Assembly: GCF_019634815.1 (NCBI RefSeq)
Contig: NZ_JAHCAP010000005.1
Span: 62,001-126,000, forward strand
DNA length: 64,000 bases
Reading direction: 5' to 3'
From: Dokdonella sp.
Lineage (GTDB): Bacteria > Pseudomonadota > Gammaproteobacteria > Xanthomonadales > Rhodanobacteraceae
In this document: in pieces, positions 36,601-46,471 of the stretch
Layout: each line of letters begins with the position of its first letter
Numbering within the stretch: the first letter of the stretch is position 1
The notes under the pieces: generated by a model
The model's input: only the letters and a program-made list of their open reading frames with translations
What the model was told of the DNA's origin: nothing
Databases searched by the model: none
Position numbers and translations under genes: made by a program

Positions 36601-37569
36601 GTCGCCTGCGAGCCGACGTTTTTCGACCTTGGCGGAACCTCGTTGCAGGCCATCGCGCTGATCGCGCGCGTCAACGAGGTGTATGCGCTTGAATTGCCGG
36701 TTGCGGTGCTGTTTCAGTCAGGCTCGGTGCGTTCGCTGGCCGAGGCAGTGCGGCGAGGTGGCGCTGCCGGCCGGTCGGATTCGCCCTTGGTCGTGCTTGA
36801 AGACGCGGGGCAGGATGAACTCATGGTCTGGATTCATCCGGCGGGTGGCAACGCGCTGTGCTACCTGCCCATTGCCCGTCAGCTTGCGCCGCGACGCGCC
36901 TCGATTGCCTTCATGGGTATGCCGCAAGGCAACGGCATGCAGATTGCCGAACTGGCGCGCGACTACCACGAGCGGCTTGCAGTCCATCGCGGCACGCGGA
37001 AGGTCGTGCTCGCCGGTTGGTCGATGGGAGCCCTGATTGCCCACGAAATGGCTGCTCAGGCAGCCGCAGAAGGCAAGCCCACGGCGTTGATCATGCTCGA
37101 TCAACCGGTGCCGGATATCGACGCGGCCAAGCTGGACTTCGACACCCGGGTCGAACAGTACCTGCGCAAAGTGGAAATCTTTGCGGGACAGGCCCTGCGG
37201 CAACCACCCGCGTCGGTTCGTCGCAGCGATGCGGCTTGGCTGTTGCCGGAGTTTCAGCGTCTGGATCTGGTTCCTCCGGACACGCAGCTGGCGCACTTCA
37301 AGGCTTTCCTGGAGTTGCTCGTGCACCATAACGAAATCATTGCTGCGTTCACGCCGCGTGTCCTGCATTCGCCGGCCTTGTTGTTGCGCGCGCGGGAACA
37401 AGTGGCGTTGCAGGGCACGGCGCCGGTGGAGACGGACTTCGGCTGGAGCAGCTTCTGTACTGCACTGGATGTTGCGCAGGCACGGGGCAACCACATGACG
37501 ATGCTGCAGGCGTCAAACGCGGCGTCGCTTGCATCGGAGATCGAGTGTTGGCTGGCAGCGCTGCCTTGA
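33604..37569 (+). CDS. Terminal nonribosomal peptide synthetase C-A-T-TE
   Basis: 1321 residues: N-terminal docking-like helix (LQAKLKALGPEQIRRLMAKR), C about 40-460 (intact HHLISDG near 175), A about 480-985 (TSGSTGAPKG near 628), T about 995-1060 (LGGTSL near 1012) and a type I thioesterase about 1080-1315 (GWSMG with the catalytic Ser near 1138, Asp in LDQPVP, His in GNHMTM). The A4 region reads SALDADLGNT in place of FDxSxxE; aligned by hand, 235 is Ala and Asp sits at 236 (A-D-N-K-I-G-H-I-G-K). Asp at 236 instead of 235 is known for beta-alanine-type A domains, so a beta-amino or other non-standard unit is suspected. It condenses the PKS product with the last unit and releases it by hydrolysis or cyclisation. 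Confidence 0.92.
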   Translation: MSADELQAKLKALGPEQIRRLMAKRRDGGAMQAERPAEYGQEFPASLGQERFWFLSKLYPDTPDYNIPLAVLVDGDGVDAGVLQHNLNAVVAAHEIFRTTFHQQSAGVMQRVHPSLELEVELEDHSVDYAAEGEGLIERLAKAHGQRRFATDQLPLLAVALVRLSTSRHLLLLNIHHLISDGWSNSLLSRSLTVAPGASIPRPQRQYRDFVAHERTWLAGEECRRQLDFWLDVLRDAPSPPVFRAAAAADMAANAGGLFTIDLPQALCSRIASCCSALGRTQFQYYATCFALLLSRYAMVDDIVIGSPVANRSRPEFLQTCGLFINTLALRFRIDPARSFGQILAEGAAMIEACLARQELPYAELVKHIQVQRTLDENPLFNVQFAFQYFPHQKASADFRLLSVDHGVGKFDLGGYVEISGAGNRLSLAYRHRAFARVDVERIAADFMHVLEYGLQPEPGSLLANEFLPAASLAQLDGPSMQRPGGNWFGLFERQVERHADRPACIDEAGALDYATLDEMVERVAAALRGQGVQPGDRVLLRAPRNRHFLIGLLACLRTGAAYVPVAQDAPHAIERMLEHEAGARLVLGTPGIGALAQLSYESALACKPLTRVPPVEVADDDAAYVVFTSGSTGAPKGVVVTHAGLVNYTLSLLERLADPELASYAHLSALDADLGNTAIFPALASGAALLLPDAQTLLDAQRLGAFYLQHRVDVAKMVPSHLRVLRSRLREILPRRVLISGGEALDESLIAAIRACAPDLRIFNHYGPAETTIGVLMHELAIDAQTAPPLGTPIANTRVCVLDRHGRAAPRGSQGELAISGAGVARGYLGQVAADAPRFVSARDGTRQYLSGDRASLIDGAGFVFLGRGDNRAKVGGVMVQPEAIAGCLMRHPAVVAAQVWAEAGDDGNLRLQGAVVVREDVELRHLRAYLLQHFRPAQCPALVVLPSMPLNANGKLDSRALRRMCEGGGVRGGIDLPRDAVELELQRLFQQALGVAAVACEPTFFDLGGTSLQAIALIARVNEVYALELPVAVLFQSGSVRSLAEAVRRGGAAGRSDSPLVVLEDAGQDELMVWIHPAGGNALCYLPIARQLAPRRASIAFMGMPQGNGMQIAELARDYHERLAVHRGTRKVVLAGWSMGALIAHEMAAQAAAEGKPTALIMLDQPVPDIDAAKLDFDTRVEQYLRKVEIFAGQALRQPPASVRRSDAAWLLPEFQRLDLVPPDTQLAHFKAFLELLVHHNEIIAAFTPRVLHSPALLLRAREQVALQGTAPVETDFGWSSFCTALDVAQARGNHMTMLQASNAASLASEIECWLAALP

Positions 37570-38294
37570 GCGCCGCATCTGGCAATTCGTTCGGCGTGGA
37601 TCTGTGGATCTGCCCGGAGGGCAGCGTGTCGGCGCCATTGGTGGATGCGAGTGTGGCGTGGCTCAGCGACGATGAGGCGGCGCGCTGGAAGCGCTTCATT
37701 CGGGAGGAGGATCGGCGACGGTTTCTGCTTGCACGCGGATTGGTGCGCTCCGTGCTCGCTCGATGCACCGGTCAGACACCGTCTTCGTTGGCCTTCGAAG
37801 TCGGGCCACACGGCAAGCCGGCGCTCATCGGCGAGCCTGGTTCCGCGCCGACGCACTTCAACCTGAGTCATACCCGCGGTCTGGTGGTGCTGGCGGTGTG
37901 CCGCGAAGCCGAAGTCGGGGTCGATGTCGAGGCAATTGATCGAAACCTCGATCCGTTACGCCTTGCTGCACGCAATTTTTCCATCAGCGAACGCGCCACC
38001 CTGGAAGCCTGCGCAGACGAAAATCGCGCCACCCGTTTTTTCGAGGTGTGGACCTTGAAGGAAGCCTATGTGAAGGCCCTCGGTGTCGGCCTGACGCACG
38101 AACTTGGCGCGTTCAGTGTCATGCTGGACCCGCAGCCGCCATCGATCATCGAGCATGTCGACGGCGCAGATCGCATCGCGCCTTGTCGCTGCTGGCTTGT
38201 CGAGCCAATGCCGGGTTATCGCCTCGGGTTGGTCGTGCGCGGCGATCCTCGTGCAGCAATCGATGTGCGGATCTCGGGGCCGTACCCGCGCTGA
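37545..38294 (+). CDS. Sfp-type 4'-phosphopantetheinyl transferase
   Basis: 249 residues; transfers phosphopantetheine from CoA to the Ser of carrier domains. The Sfp hallmarks are present: GPHGKPAL, FNLSHT near residue 107, VGVDVE with the metal-binding Asp near residue 127, and FFEVWTLKEAYVKALG near residue 169. It begins with GTG 37545 (or TTG 37548) inside the last codons of the terminal NRPS, so it is coupled; the Sfp fold starts around residue 18. As the last gene of the locus it is presumably dedicated to activating the four carrier domains encoded upstream. Confidence 0.93.
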   Translation: MLAGSAALSAASGNSFGVDLWICPEGSVSAPLVDASVAWLSDDEAARWKRFIREEDRRRFLLARGLVRSVLARCTGQTPSSLAFEVGPHGKPALIGEPGSAPTHFNLSHTRGLVVLAVCREAEVGVDVEAIDRNLDPLRLAARNFSISERATLEACADENRATRFFEVWTLKEAYVKALGVGLTHELGAFSVMLDPQPPSIIEHVDGADRIAPCRCWLVEPMPGYRLGLVVRGDPRAAIDVRISGPYPR

Positions 38295-38566
38295 TCCGTG
38301 CAAGCGGTTTGAGGCCTTTGTTGTGTCCTCGCGCCGAGGGGCTTGCTCATCGAGCGGTCGCGCCGTGCAACCCACGTCCTTTCGTTGCGAGTTCGCCCTG
38401 CCGCCGCAGGACTGCCTTGGCATCGGTATCCTAGGGTCTGGCGATCAGGCCTCCGGCATCGTCCTCTGCGTGCGCGGCCGGGGCCTGGATTGCGTCGAGT
38501 TCCAAGTGCCGCGGATTGCATGCATTGCTTGGCTCCGCGTAGTGATCAAGATGACAAGGAATCCAC

Positions 38567-39517
38567 ATGTCTGCTGCTGGCAAGCCTTTGCTGCTGTTGA
38601 TCGACACCGATCCGGGCGTCGATGATGCGTTGGCGATCCTCATGGCCAGTGCCCACGCCGAGGTGGTCGGCCTGACGATTGCGGCCGGCAACGTCGGCCT
38701 CGTTCACACGGTGGGCAATGCGCTCAAGCTGGTCGAAGTGCTCGCTGTGCCCATCCCGGTTCATGCAGGCTGCGCCTCGCCGTTGGTGCTGCCGGCTGCT
38801 GGCGCTGCCTTCGTGCATGGGGCCGACGGCTTCGGCGATATCGGCTATCCGCCGGCCAAGGCAGCTGCCAGCGGCGAGCACGCGGCCAATGCGATCGTGC
38901 GGCTCGCGCGCGAGCGGCCCGGCGAGCTGACCTTGGTCGCGCTCGCGCCGTTGACCAATCTCGCGCTCGCCTTGCGTCTCGATCCGGAATTGCCGGACAG
39001 GATCGCGCGACTGGTGGTGATGGGCGGCGCGGTCAGCGGCCGCGGCAACTTCGAGCGCGTGCCGACCGAGTTCAACATCGGTTTCGACCCCGAGGCCGCG
39101 CATGTGGTGTTCGAGGCCTGGCCGCAGTTCGATCTCGTCGACTGGGAGGCCTGTGTGCGCCATGCGCTGGCCTTCGAGCGCTTCGATGCGATGCTCGCGG
39201 CGGGTGACGCGCGGGCGCGGTTCTACGCATCGATTGCAGGCACCGCGCGCAGGTTCAATCAGGCCAATGGCCGGCCGGGGATGATCGTGGCCGATGCCCT
39301 CGCGATGGCGGTGGCGCTGCAACCGCAGATCGTGACTCGCGCTGAGCAGCGCCATGTCGCGGTCGAACTCGGCGGCGCCCTCACGCGTGGCGCGACCGTG
39401 GTCGACTGGGATCGGCGCCACGGTCGACCGACCAATGCGAACATCGTGCTCGATGTCGACCAGGCCCGCTTCGAGGCGCTGGTGGCGGGGGCGCTCGGGG
39501 CCGTGGCGGCCCGCTGA
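38567..39517 (+). CDS. Inosine/uridine-preferring nucleoside hydrolase
   Basis: 316-residue nucleoside N-ribohydrolase that releases the base from ribonucleosides. The calcium-binding opening [11 protein letters not shown] (residues 13-23) is intact, as are the [10 protein letters not shown] segment, MGGAV, and the [14 protein letters not shown] block with an Asp that completes the metal site. Specificity within the family cannot be set by eye. ATG at 38567 follows AAGGAA. A 272-bp gap without a recognisable gene separates it from the biosynthetic locus, and it looks unrelated to it. Confidence 0.92.
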   Translation: MSAAGKPLLLLIDTDPGVDDALAILMASAHAEVVGLTIAAGNVGLVHTVGNALKLVEVLAVPIPVHAGCASPLVLPAAGAAFVHGADGFGDIGYPPAKAAASGEHAANAIVRLARERPGELTLVALAPLTNLALALRLDPELPDRIARLVVMGGAVSGRGNFERVPTEFNIGFDPEAAHVVFEAWPQFDLVDWEACVRHALAFERFDAMLAAGDARARFYASIAGTARRFNQANGRPGMIVADALAMAVALQPQIVTRAEQRHVAVELGGALTRGATVVDWDRRHGRPTNANIVLDVDQARFEALVAGALGAVAAR

Positions 39518-39562
39518 GGACGTTGGATTCGCCCGTGCCCCCGACCCGAAGCATCCGGATTC

Positions 39563-39592
39563 TTGCGTGGCAGACCCATACACGGCTAGAAT
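39563..39592 (+). promoter_or_regulatory. Sigma-70-type promoter of the L31 gene
   Basis: TTGCGT (39563-39568), 18-bp spacer, TAGAAT (39587-39592), 38 bp ahead of the ribosomal protein ATG and with no other gene between. Confidence 0.55.
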
Positions 39593-39630
39593 GCCGCTCT
39601 TTTGTCGCGGGCGTTCCGCGGAGCCGAGCC

Positions 39631-39873
39631 ATGAAAGCCGATATCCATCCGAAGTATCAGCCGGTCGTGTTTCAGGACATTTCGACCGATTTCTCCTTCC
39701 TCACCCGTTCGACGATGACGAGCAAGGAATCGATCAAGTGGGAAGACGGCAAGGAATATCCGCTGATCAAGGTGGAAATCTCCAGTCATTCGCACCCATT
39801 CTTCACCGGCAAGCAGAAGATCGTCGACACCGCCGGTCGCGTCGACAAGTTCCGCCGCCGCTACGCCAAGTAA
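39631..39873 (+). CDS. rpmE2: 50S ribosomal protein L31 type B
   Basis: 80 residues starting [16 protein letters not shown] and ending [11 protein letters not shown]. This is the type B (zinc-independent) form of L31: the Cys residues of the type A zinc site are absent and the longer middle loop ([33 protein letters not shown]) is present. In many bacteria type B L31 is induced by zinc limitation to spare zinc; no clear Zur box was recognised upstream. Followed by a good intrinsic terminator. An in-frame upstream extension (from 39523) is not homologous. Confidence 0.95.
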   Translation: MKADIHPKYQPVVFQDISTDFSFLTRSTMTSKESIKWEDGKEYPLIKVEISSHSHPFFTGKQKIVDTAGRVDKFRRRYAK

Positions 39874-39930
39874 TCCTGTGGATTGCGGTCCGGCCTCGGC
39901 CGCCGCAGTCCTTCGTTTGGCGCCTCCAGA

Positions 39931-39960
39931 ACGCCGGCCTCTGCCGGCGTTTTGCGTTTT
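39931..39960 (+). terminator. Intrinsic terminator after L31
   Basis: ACGCCGGC (39931-39938), loop CTCT, GCCGGCGT (39943-39950), then TTTGCGTTTT: an eight-bp GC-rich stem with a T-rich tail 57 bp after the stop. Confidence 0.8.
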
Positions 39961-40019
39961 CCGTCCGGTCGCGGCTGGTGTGAGATCACCATGCGCCTGC
40001 GTGCGGTGCGCCTGCGCCG

Positions 40020-40028
40020 TGCGATAAT
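40020..40028 (+). promoter_or_regulatory. Extended -10 promoter candidate for gltA
   Basis: TGC directly followed by GATAAT (40023-40028), an extended -10 element with no recognisable -35 at the usual distance, 110 bp ahead of the gltA GTG. The long leader it implies holds no evident structure. Confidence 0.4.
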
Positions 40029-40137
40029 GCCCGTTCGGCCGCGCGCCTGCGCCTTGGCCGGCTCTGCCTGATCCACCGGCGATCCCGATCCGCGCCTTGC
40101 GCTGGCGATTCGCCGCAGCAATCGAAGGAATCCGACC

Positions 40138-41430
40138 GTGTCCGACAAAACCGTCACCCTGACCGATCCCGCCACCCAGCTCAGCGCCGCCCTCCCGGTG
40201 GTCGCCGGCAGCCTGGGCGACCCCGCCATCGATATCGGCAAGCTCAACAAGGAAACCGGCTACTTCACCTTCGATCCGGGGTTCATGGCCACGGCGGCAA
40301 CGCGCAGTTCGGTCACCTTCATCGATGGCGAAAAGGGCGTGCTGCTTTATCGCGGCTATCCGATCGAGCAGCTCGCCAAGCAGTCGAGCTTCCTCGAGGT
40401 GGCCTATCTGCTGATGAACGGCGAGCTCCCCGATGCGACGCAGTTCTCCGCCTTCGAGCACGAGATCACGCATCACACGATGATGCACGAGGCGCTCAAG
40501 AACTTCCTGCACGGTTTTCACTACGACGCGCATCCGATGGCGATGCTGTGTGCATCGATCGCCTCGCTGTCGGCGTTCTATCACGACACGCTCGACATGA
40601 ACGATCCCGAGCAACGCCGCCTTGCCGCGATCCGCCTGATCGCGAAGATGCCGACGATTGCCGCCGCAACCTACCGGTATTCGATCGGCTGGCCGATCCG
40701 CTATCCGCGCAACAATCTCGAATACGTCACGCGCTTCCTGCACATGATGTTCGAGGTGCCCAGCGAGCCGCTCAATTTGAGCCCGGTGGCTGCCAAGGCA
40801 CTCGATCTGCTCTTCATCCTGCATGCCGATCACGAGCAGAACGCATCGACATCGACCGTGCGTCTGGTTGGCTCGACCGGCGCCAACCCGTATGCCTGTG
40901 TTGCCGCCGGCATCGCCGCGCTGTGGGGCCCCGCGCATGGCGGCGCCAACGAGGCCGTGCTGAAGATGCTCGCCGAAATCGGTGATGCGAAAAACGTCGG
41001 CAAGGCGGTCGAGAAGGCCAAGGACAAGAACTCCGGCTTCCGCCTGATGGGCTTTGGTCACCGCGTCTACAAGAACTTCGATCCGCGCGCGACGATCATC
41101 CGCGAGATGTGCCACAAGGTGCTCGCCGATCTCAACGTCAGCGATCCACTGCTCGACGTGGCGATGGAACTGGAGCAGGCAGCACTCAAGGATTCGTACT
41201 TCGTCGAACGCAAGCTCTACCCGAACGTCGATTTCTACTCGGGCATCATCTACAAAGCGCTCAAGATCCCGACCGAGCTGTTCACGGTGATGTTCGCGAT
41301 CGCGCGCACCGCAGGCTGGGTTGCGCATTGGCTCGAGCAGCACAACGATCCGGAAACCAAGATCGGCCGCCCGCGCCAGATCTACACCGGCGCGACTCCG
41401 CGCGACTACGTGGCGATCGGCAAGCGCTGA
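40138..41430 (+). CDS. gltA: Citrate synthase (type II)
   Basis: 430 residues; condenses acetyl-CoA and oxaloacetate to citrate at the entry of the TCA cycle. Catalytic residues are in place: His of WGPAHGGAN (near 266), His of GFGHRVYKN (near 307) and Asp of NVDFYSGI (near 364). The substrate-binding segments HADHEQN and [12 protein letters not shown] are intact. Length and the N-terminal domain ([38 protein letters not shown]) fit the hexameric, NADH-sensitive gammaproteobacterial form. Start GTG 40138 with GAAGGA upstream. Monocistronic and convergent with the next gene. Confidence 0.96.
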   Translation: MSDKTVTLTDPATQLSAALPVVAGSLGDPAIDIGKLNKETGYFTFDPGFMATAATRSSVTFIDGEKGVLLYRGYPIEQLAKQSSFLEVAYLLMNGELPDATQFSAFEHEITHHTMMHEALKNFLHGFHYDAHPMAMLCASIASLSAFYHDTLDMNDPEQRRLAAIRLIAKMPTIAAATYRYSIGWPIRYPRNNLEYVTRFLHMMFEVPSEPLNLSPVAAKALDLLFILHADHEQNASTSTVRLVGSTGANPYACVAAGIAALWGPAHGGANEAVLKMLAEIGDAKNVGKAVEKAKDKNSGFRLMGFGHRVYKNFDPRATIIREMCHKVLADLNVSDPLLDVAMELEQAALKDSYFVERKLYPNVDFYSGIIYKALKIPTELFTVMFAIARTAGWVAHWLEQHNDPETKIGRPRQIYTGATPRDYVAIGKR

Positions 41431-41458
41431 TCGCTGCGTCGCCCTCGCGCTCACGGAT

Positions 41459-42085
41459 TCAGTCGGACGCGGGCTCCATCAAGACCTTCAGCGCGGTCAG
41501 CGTGGCGCGCTGCATCGGTTTCTCCGTGACCCGGTCGAGCGGCGCCTGACGCAGCAGATCATAGGGCAGCACGGTAAGATCGATGCCGGTGCCGCCGGCG
41601 ACGAAGCGCAGCACCGGAAATTCACGACTGGTGACGTGATCCAGGCGCAGGCGCCGCGTACCGTCTTCATGATCGATGCCGCGCTCACCGAGCATGACCA
41701 TCACGGCCTGCGGCTGGTCGGTGTACAGGTGCAGACAGATGGCCGAATGCCGGTCGGCGGTGCCGTCGAGGACGGCGCCGACCAGGCGTGGCTCGAATGC
41801 AGCAAGGAAGGTCATCGCCTGACATGCCTGCTTGCGCAGCTCATTCAAATGACGCGCATGACCTTCGCCACCGAACAGACGCTGGTGTTCGCGCAAGGCC
41901 TGTTCGACTTCGCTGTTGCTCGGCAAGCCTCTGGAATCGATCAGCCCCAACAGGGCAGCGGCCTTCTCCTTGGCCATTCGGTAATCGCGCAGGCCGTTTT
42001 CGCTGATCAGACGCGCCGCTTCGACCGCCACGCGCCAGCGCGTTTCGGTGGCGGCTTGATGCGACGTGCGCGATCCTGGCGGCAT
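41459..42085 (-). CDS. Uncharacterised protein coupled to mrcA
   Basis: 208-residue soluble protein without signal peptide or transmembrane helix. The N-terminal part is helical (AARLISENGLRDYRMAKEKAAALLGL, then EQALREHQRLF). The centre (FEPRLVGAVLDGTA..HSAICLHLYTD) resembles a small nucleotidyltransferase-like family of unknown function seen in pseudomonads and xanthomonads; this is from memory and untested. The ATG shares a base with the mrcA stop (TGATG), so it is translated after PBP1A from the same transcript. Nothing in the sequence ties it to cell-wall synthesis. Confidence 0.75.
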   Translation of the reverse strand: MPPGSRTSHQAATETRWRVAVEAARLISENGLRDYRMAKEKAAALLGLIDSRGLPSNSEVEQALREHQRLFGGEGHARHLNELRKQACQAMTFLAAFEPRLVGAVLDGTADRHSAICLHLYTDQPQAVMVMLGERGIDHEDGTRRLRLDHVTSREFPVLRFVAGGTGIDLTVLPYDLLRQAPLDRVTEKPMQRATLTALKVLMEPASD

Positions 42086-44541
42086 CAGAACACGTCGTAG
42101 GCTTCGTGCTGCTTGGCGGCCTCGTCGGTGGGGGGCGGTTGGGTCGCCAGACGCTGCGCGTCTTCGTTTTTCATGACTTCGAGGATTGCTCCAGGATCGT
42201 CGGCGCCGGCGAGGAGTCCGGTCGCGGGATCAATGCGCACCTTGGTGATGCCTGGGGGCATGTCGAACGGCTGTTCAGGCACGTCCTTGAGTGCGGTGCG
42301 CATGTAATCGATCCAGATCGGCAGCGCGGCCTTGGCGCCGAATTCGCCGCGTCCGAGCGAGCTGAAGTCATCGAAACCGACCCAGCAGCTCACCGCCAGT
42401 GTGGAATTGAAGCCGCTGAACCAGGCGTCGCGGTGATCGTTGGTGGTGCCGGTCTTGCCGGCAAGGTCATTGCGCTTGAGCACCATCGCAGCCGAGCCGG
42501 TGCCGCGGCGGATCACGTCGCGCATCAGCGAGGTCACCAGATATGCATTGCGCGAATCGATGGCACGCGCGGCGGTATGCGCAGCGCCATCGCTCGGTGC
42601 AGCGTTGGTGCCCAGCGGACTGGCCGCGCCAGATGATGCCGACGCCGTAGCAGTGGCGGTCGGGGCAACGGAATGATCCGGGCAGGTGCGACAGACGACC
42701 GCAGGTTCGGCGCGATAGACCGTCTTGCCATCGCGATCGATGATCTCGGTGACGAGGTAGGGATCGACCAGATAACCGCCATTGGCAAACACCGCGTAGC
42801 CACGCGCCATCGCCATCGGCGCCACCGCTGCCGATCCCAGCGCCATCGACAGGCTCTGCGGAATCTGTTCGGGCGTGAAGCCGAAGCGTGTCACGTACTC
42901 GTGTGCATAGCGCACGCCAATTGCGTCGAGCAGGCGCACCGAGACGAGGTTGACGGATTTGGCGAGGGCTTCGCGCAAACGGATCGGGCCCTGGAAGGTG
43001 TCGTCATCGTTCTTTGGCGTCCATACGCCATCAGGGCGTGATGGATCGGGAAACGACACCGGAGCGTCGTTGACAACCGAGGCCGGCGTGAATCCGCGAT
43101 CAAAGGCCGCTGAATAGATGAACGGCTTGAAACCCGAGCCCGGCTGCCGTGCCGATTGGGTGGCACGATTGAACTTGCTGCGGGAAAAACTGAAACCACC
43201 GACCAGGCTGACCACGGCGCCGTCATCAGGGCGCAGGGCAACCAGTGCTGCTTCCACGGTTGGCAGTTGCGAAAGCTTCCATGCGCCCTCGGCATCGCGG
43301 GCCACGCGCACGACGTCGCCAGGCTTGAGCACGTCCGCAACCGCCTTCGGGGCGGGGCCACGGTGGTCTTCGTCCTGATAGCGGCGCGCCCATTCCACGG
43401 CCTTGATGTCGAGCGCAACGTTCTGGCCGTCGGCGAGGTAGAGGGTGGCCGATTGCGCGTCACTGGACAGCACCAGGGCAGGCACGAGGCCGGCAATGGT
43501 CCGCCAGGGCGCGAGCAAGTCGTTCCATTGCGCCGTGCCGGCATTTGCGGGGATTTCCACATGCCCCTCGGCGCCGCGGAAACCGTGGCGCTGGTCGTAA
43601 ACCATGAGGCCGTTCCGCAGCGCGCTGTTGGCCGTTTCCTGAAAGCCCGCATCGAGCGTGGTGCGCACGCGGTAGCCATCGGTGAGGGCGTTGTTGCCCA
43701 ACCTGTCCATGACTTCGAGGCGGACGAGCTCGGCGAAGTAGGGAGCGTCGACCTCGACCGGCGGTTCATGCGGCTGCGCGGTGTCGGCTTCCGCCATCGA
43801 CTGTTCGTAGGCCGCCTTGTCGATGAACTTGTTGTCGAGCATGCGGCCGAGGACGTAACCGCGGCGTTCGAGTGCACGCTCGGGGCGGCTGAGTGGATTT
43901 CCGGTTGACGGAAATTTCGGAATCGAGGCCAGCATCGCGCATTGCGCCAGCGTCAGCTGATCGAGCGTCTTGCCGTAGTAGAACTCGGCGGCCGCGGCGA
44001 CGCCGTAGGAACGATGGCCGAAGAAGCTCTTGTTGAGGTAGAGGGCGAGAATTTCATCCTTGCTCAATGCATTTTCGATGCGGAAAGCGAGGAATATCTC
44101 GGCGAGCTTGCGTGTGTAGCTGACCTCCGGGCTGAGGAAGAACATGCGCGCGACCTGCTGAGTGATCGTGCTGCCGCCGGCGACATGTTTGCTGCCGGTG
44201 GACACGGTCAACCACACCGCGCGCAGGATGCCGCCAAGATCAATGCCGCTATGGCTGTAGAAGTCCGCGTCCTCGGCGGCCAGGAAGGCGTTCTTCAGCT
44301 GATTCGGCACTTCCTCGATGCGCACCGGCGTGCGCTTGGTCTCGCCAAACATCGCCAACAGTTTGCCGTCGGCGGATTCGACCCGCATCGGCACCTGCAG
44401 GCGGACGTCCTTGAGGACTTCCACCGACGGCAGGCGGGGAGAAATGAGCCAGTAGGCGGTGCCCAAGGCCGCCGCGCCGATCAGAAGGCCGGCCACGGCA
44501 AGGTATGCCGCATAGCGCAGCAAGCTCAGAAGGAGTCTCAT
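42085..44541 (-). CDS. mrcA: Penicillin-binding protein 1A (bifunctional transglycosylase/transpeptidase)
   Basis: 818 residues, class A PBP that polymerises and crosslinks peptidoglycan. Cytoplasmic/transmembrane segment about residues 5-32; GT51 glycosyltransferase about 60-235 with the catalytic EDADFYSHSGID and the GGSTITQQ motif; an OB-like linker domain; transpeptidase about 425-745 with SxxK (SGFK in QPGSGFKPF), SVN and KTGTTND. A serine/alanine/threonine-rich insertion (about residues 640-670) near a CRTC pair lies between the SVN and KTG motifs. Divergent from pilM, the usual ponA/mrcA-pil arrangement of gammaproteobacteria. Confidence 0.95.
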   Translation of the reverse strand: MRLLLSLLRYAAYLAVAGLLIGAAALGTAYWLISPRLPSVEVLKDVRLQVPMRVESADGKLLAMFGETKRTPVRIEEVPNQLKNAFLAAEDADFYSHSGIDLGGILRAVWLTVSTGSKHVAGGSTITQQVARMFFLSPEVSYTRKLAEIFLAFRIENALSKDEILALYLNKSFFGHRSYGVAAAAEFYYGKTLDQLTLAQCAMLASIPKFPSTGNPLSRPERALERRGYVLGRMLDNKFIDKAAYEQSMAEADTAQPHEPPVEVDAPYFAELVRLEVMDRLGNNALTDGYRVRTTLDAGFQETANSALRNGLMVYDQRHGFRGAEGHVEIPANAGTAQWNDLLAPWRTIAGLVPALVLSSDAQSATLYLADGQNVALDIKAVEWARRYQDEDHRGPAPKAVADVLKPGDVVRVARDAEGAWKLSQLPTVEAALVALRPDDGAVVSLVGGFSFSRSKFNRATQSARQPGSGFKPFIYSAAFDRGFTPASVVNDAPVSFPDPSRPDGVWTPKNDDDTFQGPIRLREALAKSVNLVSVRLLDAIGVRYAHEYVTRFGFTPEQIPQSLSMALGSAAVAPMAMARGYAVFANGGYLVDPYLVTEIIDRDGKTVYRAEPAVVCRTCPDHSVAPTATATASASSGAASPLGTNAAPSDGAAHTAARAIDSRNAYLVTSLMRDVIRRGTGSAAMVLKRNDLAGKTGTTNDHRDAWFSGFNSTLAVSCWVGFDDFSSLGRGEFGAKAALPIWIDYMRTALKDVPEQPFDMPPGITKVRIDPATGLLAGADDPGAILEVMKNEDAQRLATQPPPTDEAAKQHEAYDVF

Positions 44542-44687
44542 TCGACGAAACTTGTGATGGCAGTCAAGGTATGTGTCGTAAGTCCCCGAGTATAGAGCTT
44601 ATGCGGGATTTCGGCCGGTTCGGGGCCGCCCGCCCCCCGTCTGGGACCCCGGTTGGGAGAAATTTTGGGGGGGAGACTGGACAGCCA

Positions 44688-44716
44688 TTGAATTTTCGTT
44701 AATCCTTGCATTTAAT
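44688..44716 (+). promoter_or_regulatory. Promoter candidate for pilMNOPQ
   Basis: TTGAAT (44688-44693), 17-bp spacer, TTTAAT (44711-44716), 50 bp ahead of the pilM GTG and within the most AT-rich stretch of the mrcA/pilM spacer. Confidence 0.5.
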
Positions 44717-44741
44717 GTAGTCGCGCATCTTTCGCTCGTAA

Positions 44742-45823
<1,082 letters not shown>

Positions 45824-45824
<1 letters not shown>

Positions 45825-46471
45825 TGGCCAACATCAACCTCCTGCCGTGGCGAGCCGAGCGGCGCAAACAGCGCGAACGCGAGTTCTACATGATGCTGGT
45901 GTCGGCTGCGGTCGGCGCCTTGCTGGTGTTCTTCGTGGCGATGATGTGGGTTCAATACGTCATCAACGACCAGCAGGCACGCAACGATTACCTCAAGAAG
46001 GAAATCGCCTCGCTCAAGGAAAAGATCCACGAGATCGAGGAGCTCGACAAGACGCGAGCCGACCTGATTACGCGCAAGGACATCATCGAGCAGTTGCAGT
46101 CCAACCGCTCGCAGATGGTGCACTTGTTCGATGAGCTGGTGAAGACCATTCCCGATGGCGTGCGCCTGACCACGATGAAGCAAGTCGGCGTCACCATCAC
46201 GCTCGATGGCAATGCCGAGTCGAACCAGCGGGTGGCGAGCTATCTGCACAACATCGACCTGTCGCCCTGGCTTGGCCACTCGGACTTGAAGAAGACCGAA
46301 AACACATCCGGTGCCAAGGATGGCGACAAGAAGCTTCCATACCAGTTTTCGATGGACGTGAAACTGCGCAAGCCGGAAGAGCAGCAAAAGGCGCAGGAGG
46401 GTGGCGCACCCGCCACGGCCGCGCCGGCCACCAGCACTCCTGCCACCAAGCCGACGGGGGAGAAGAAATGA
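45824..46471 (+). CDS. pilN: Type IV pilus alignment protein PilN
   Basis: 215 residues. The extreme N-terminus MANINLLPWR is the conserved PilM-binding INLLPWR peptide. One transmembrane helix follows (about 25-47), then a coiled coil (about 50-90, KKEIASLKEKIHEIEELDK) and a small ferredoxin-like periplasmic domain. The C-terminal 25 residues are Ala/Pro/Thr-rich low complexity. PilN pairs with PilO. Confidence 0.94.

Noticed and set aside
39586..41454. 622-codon minus-strand frame opposite L31 and gltA
   Set aside because: Spans two well-supported genes and a terminator on the other strand; composition typical of shadow frames.
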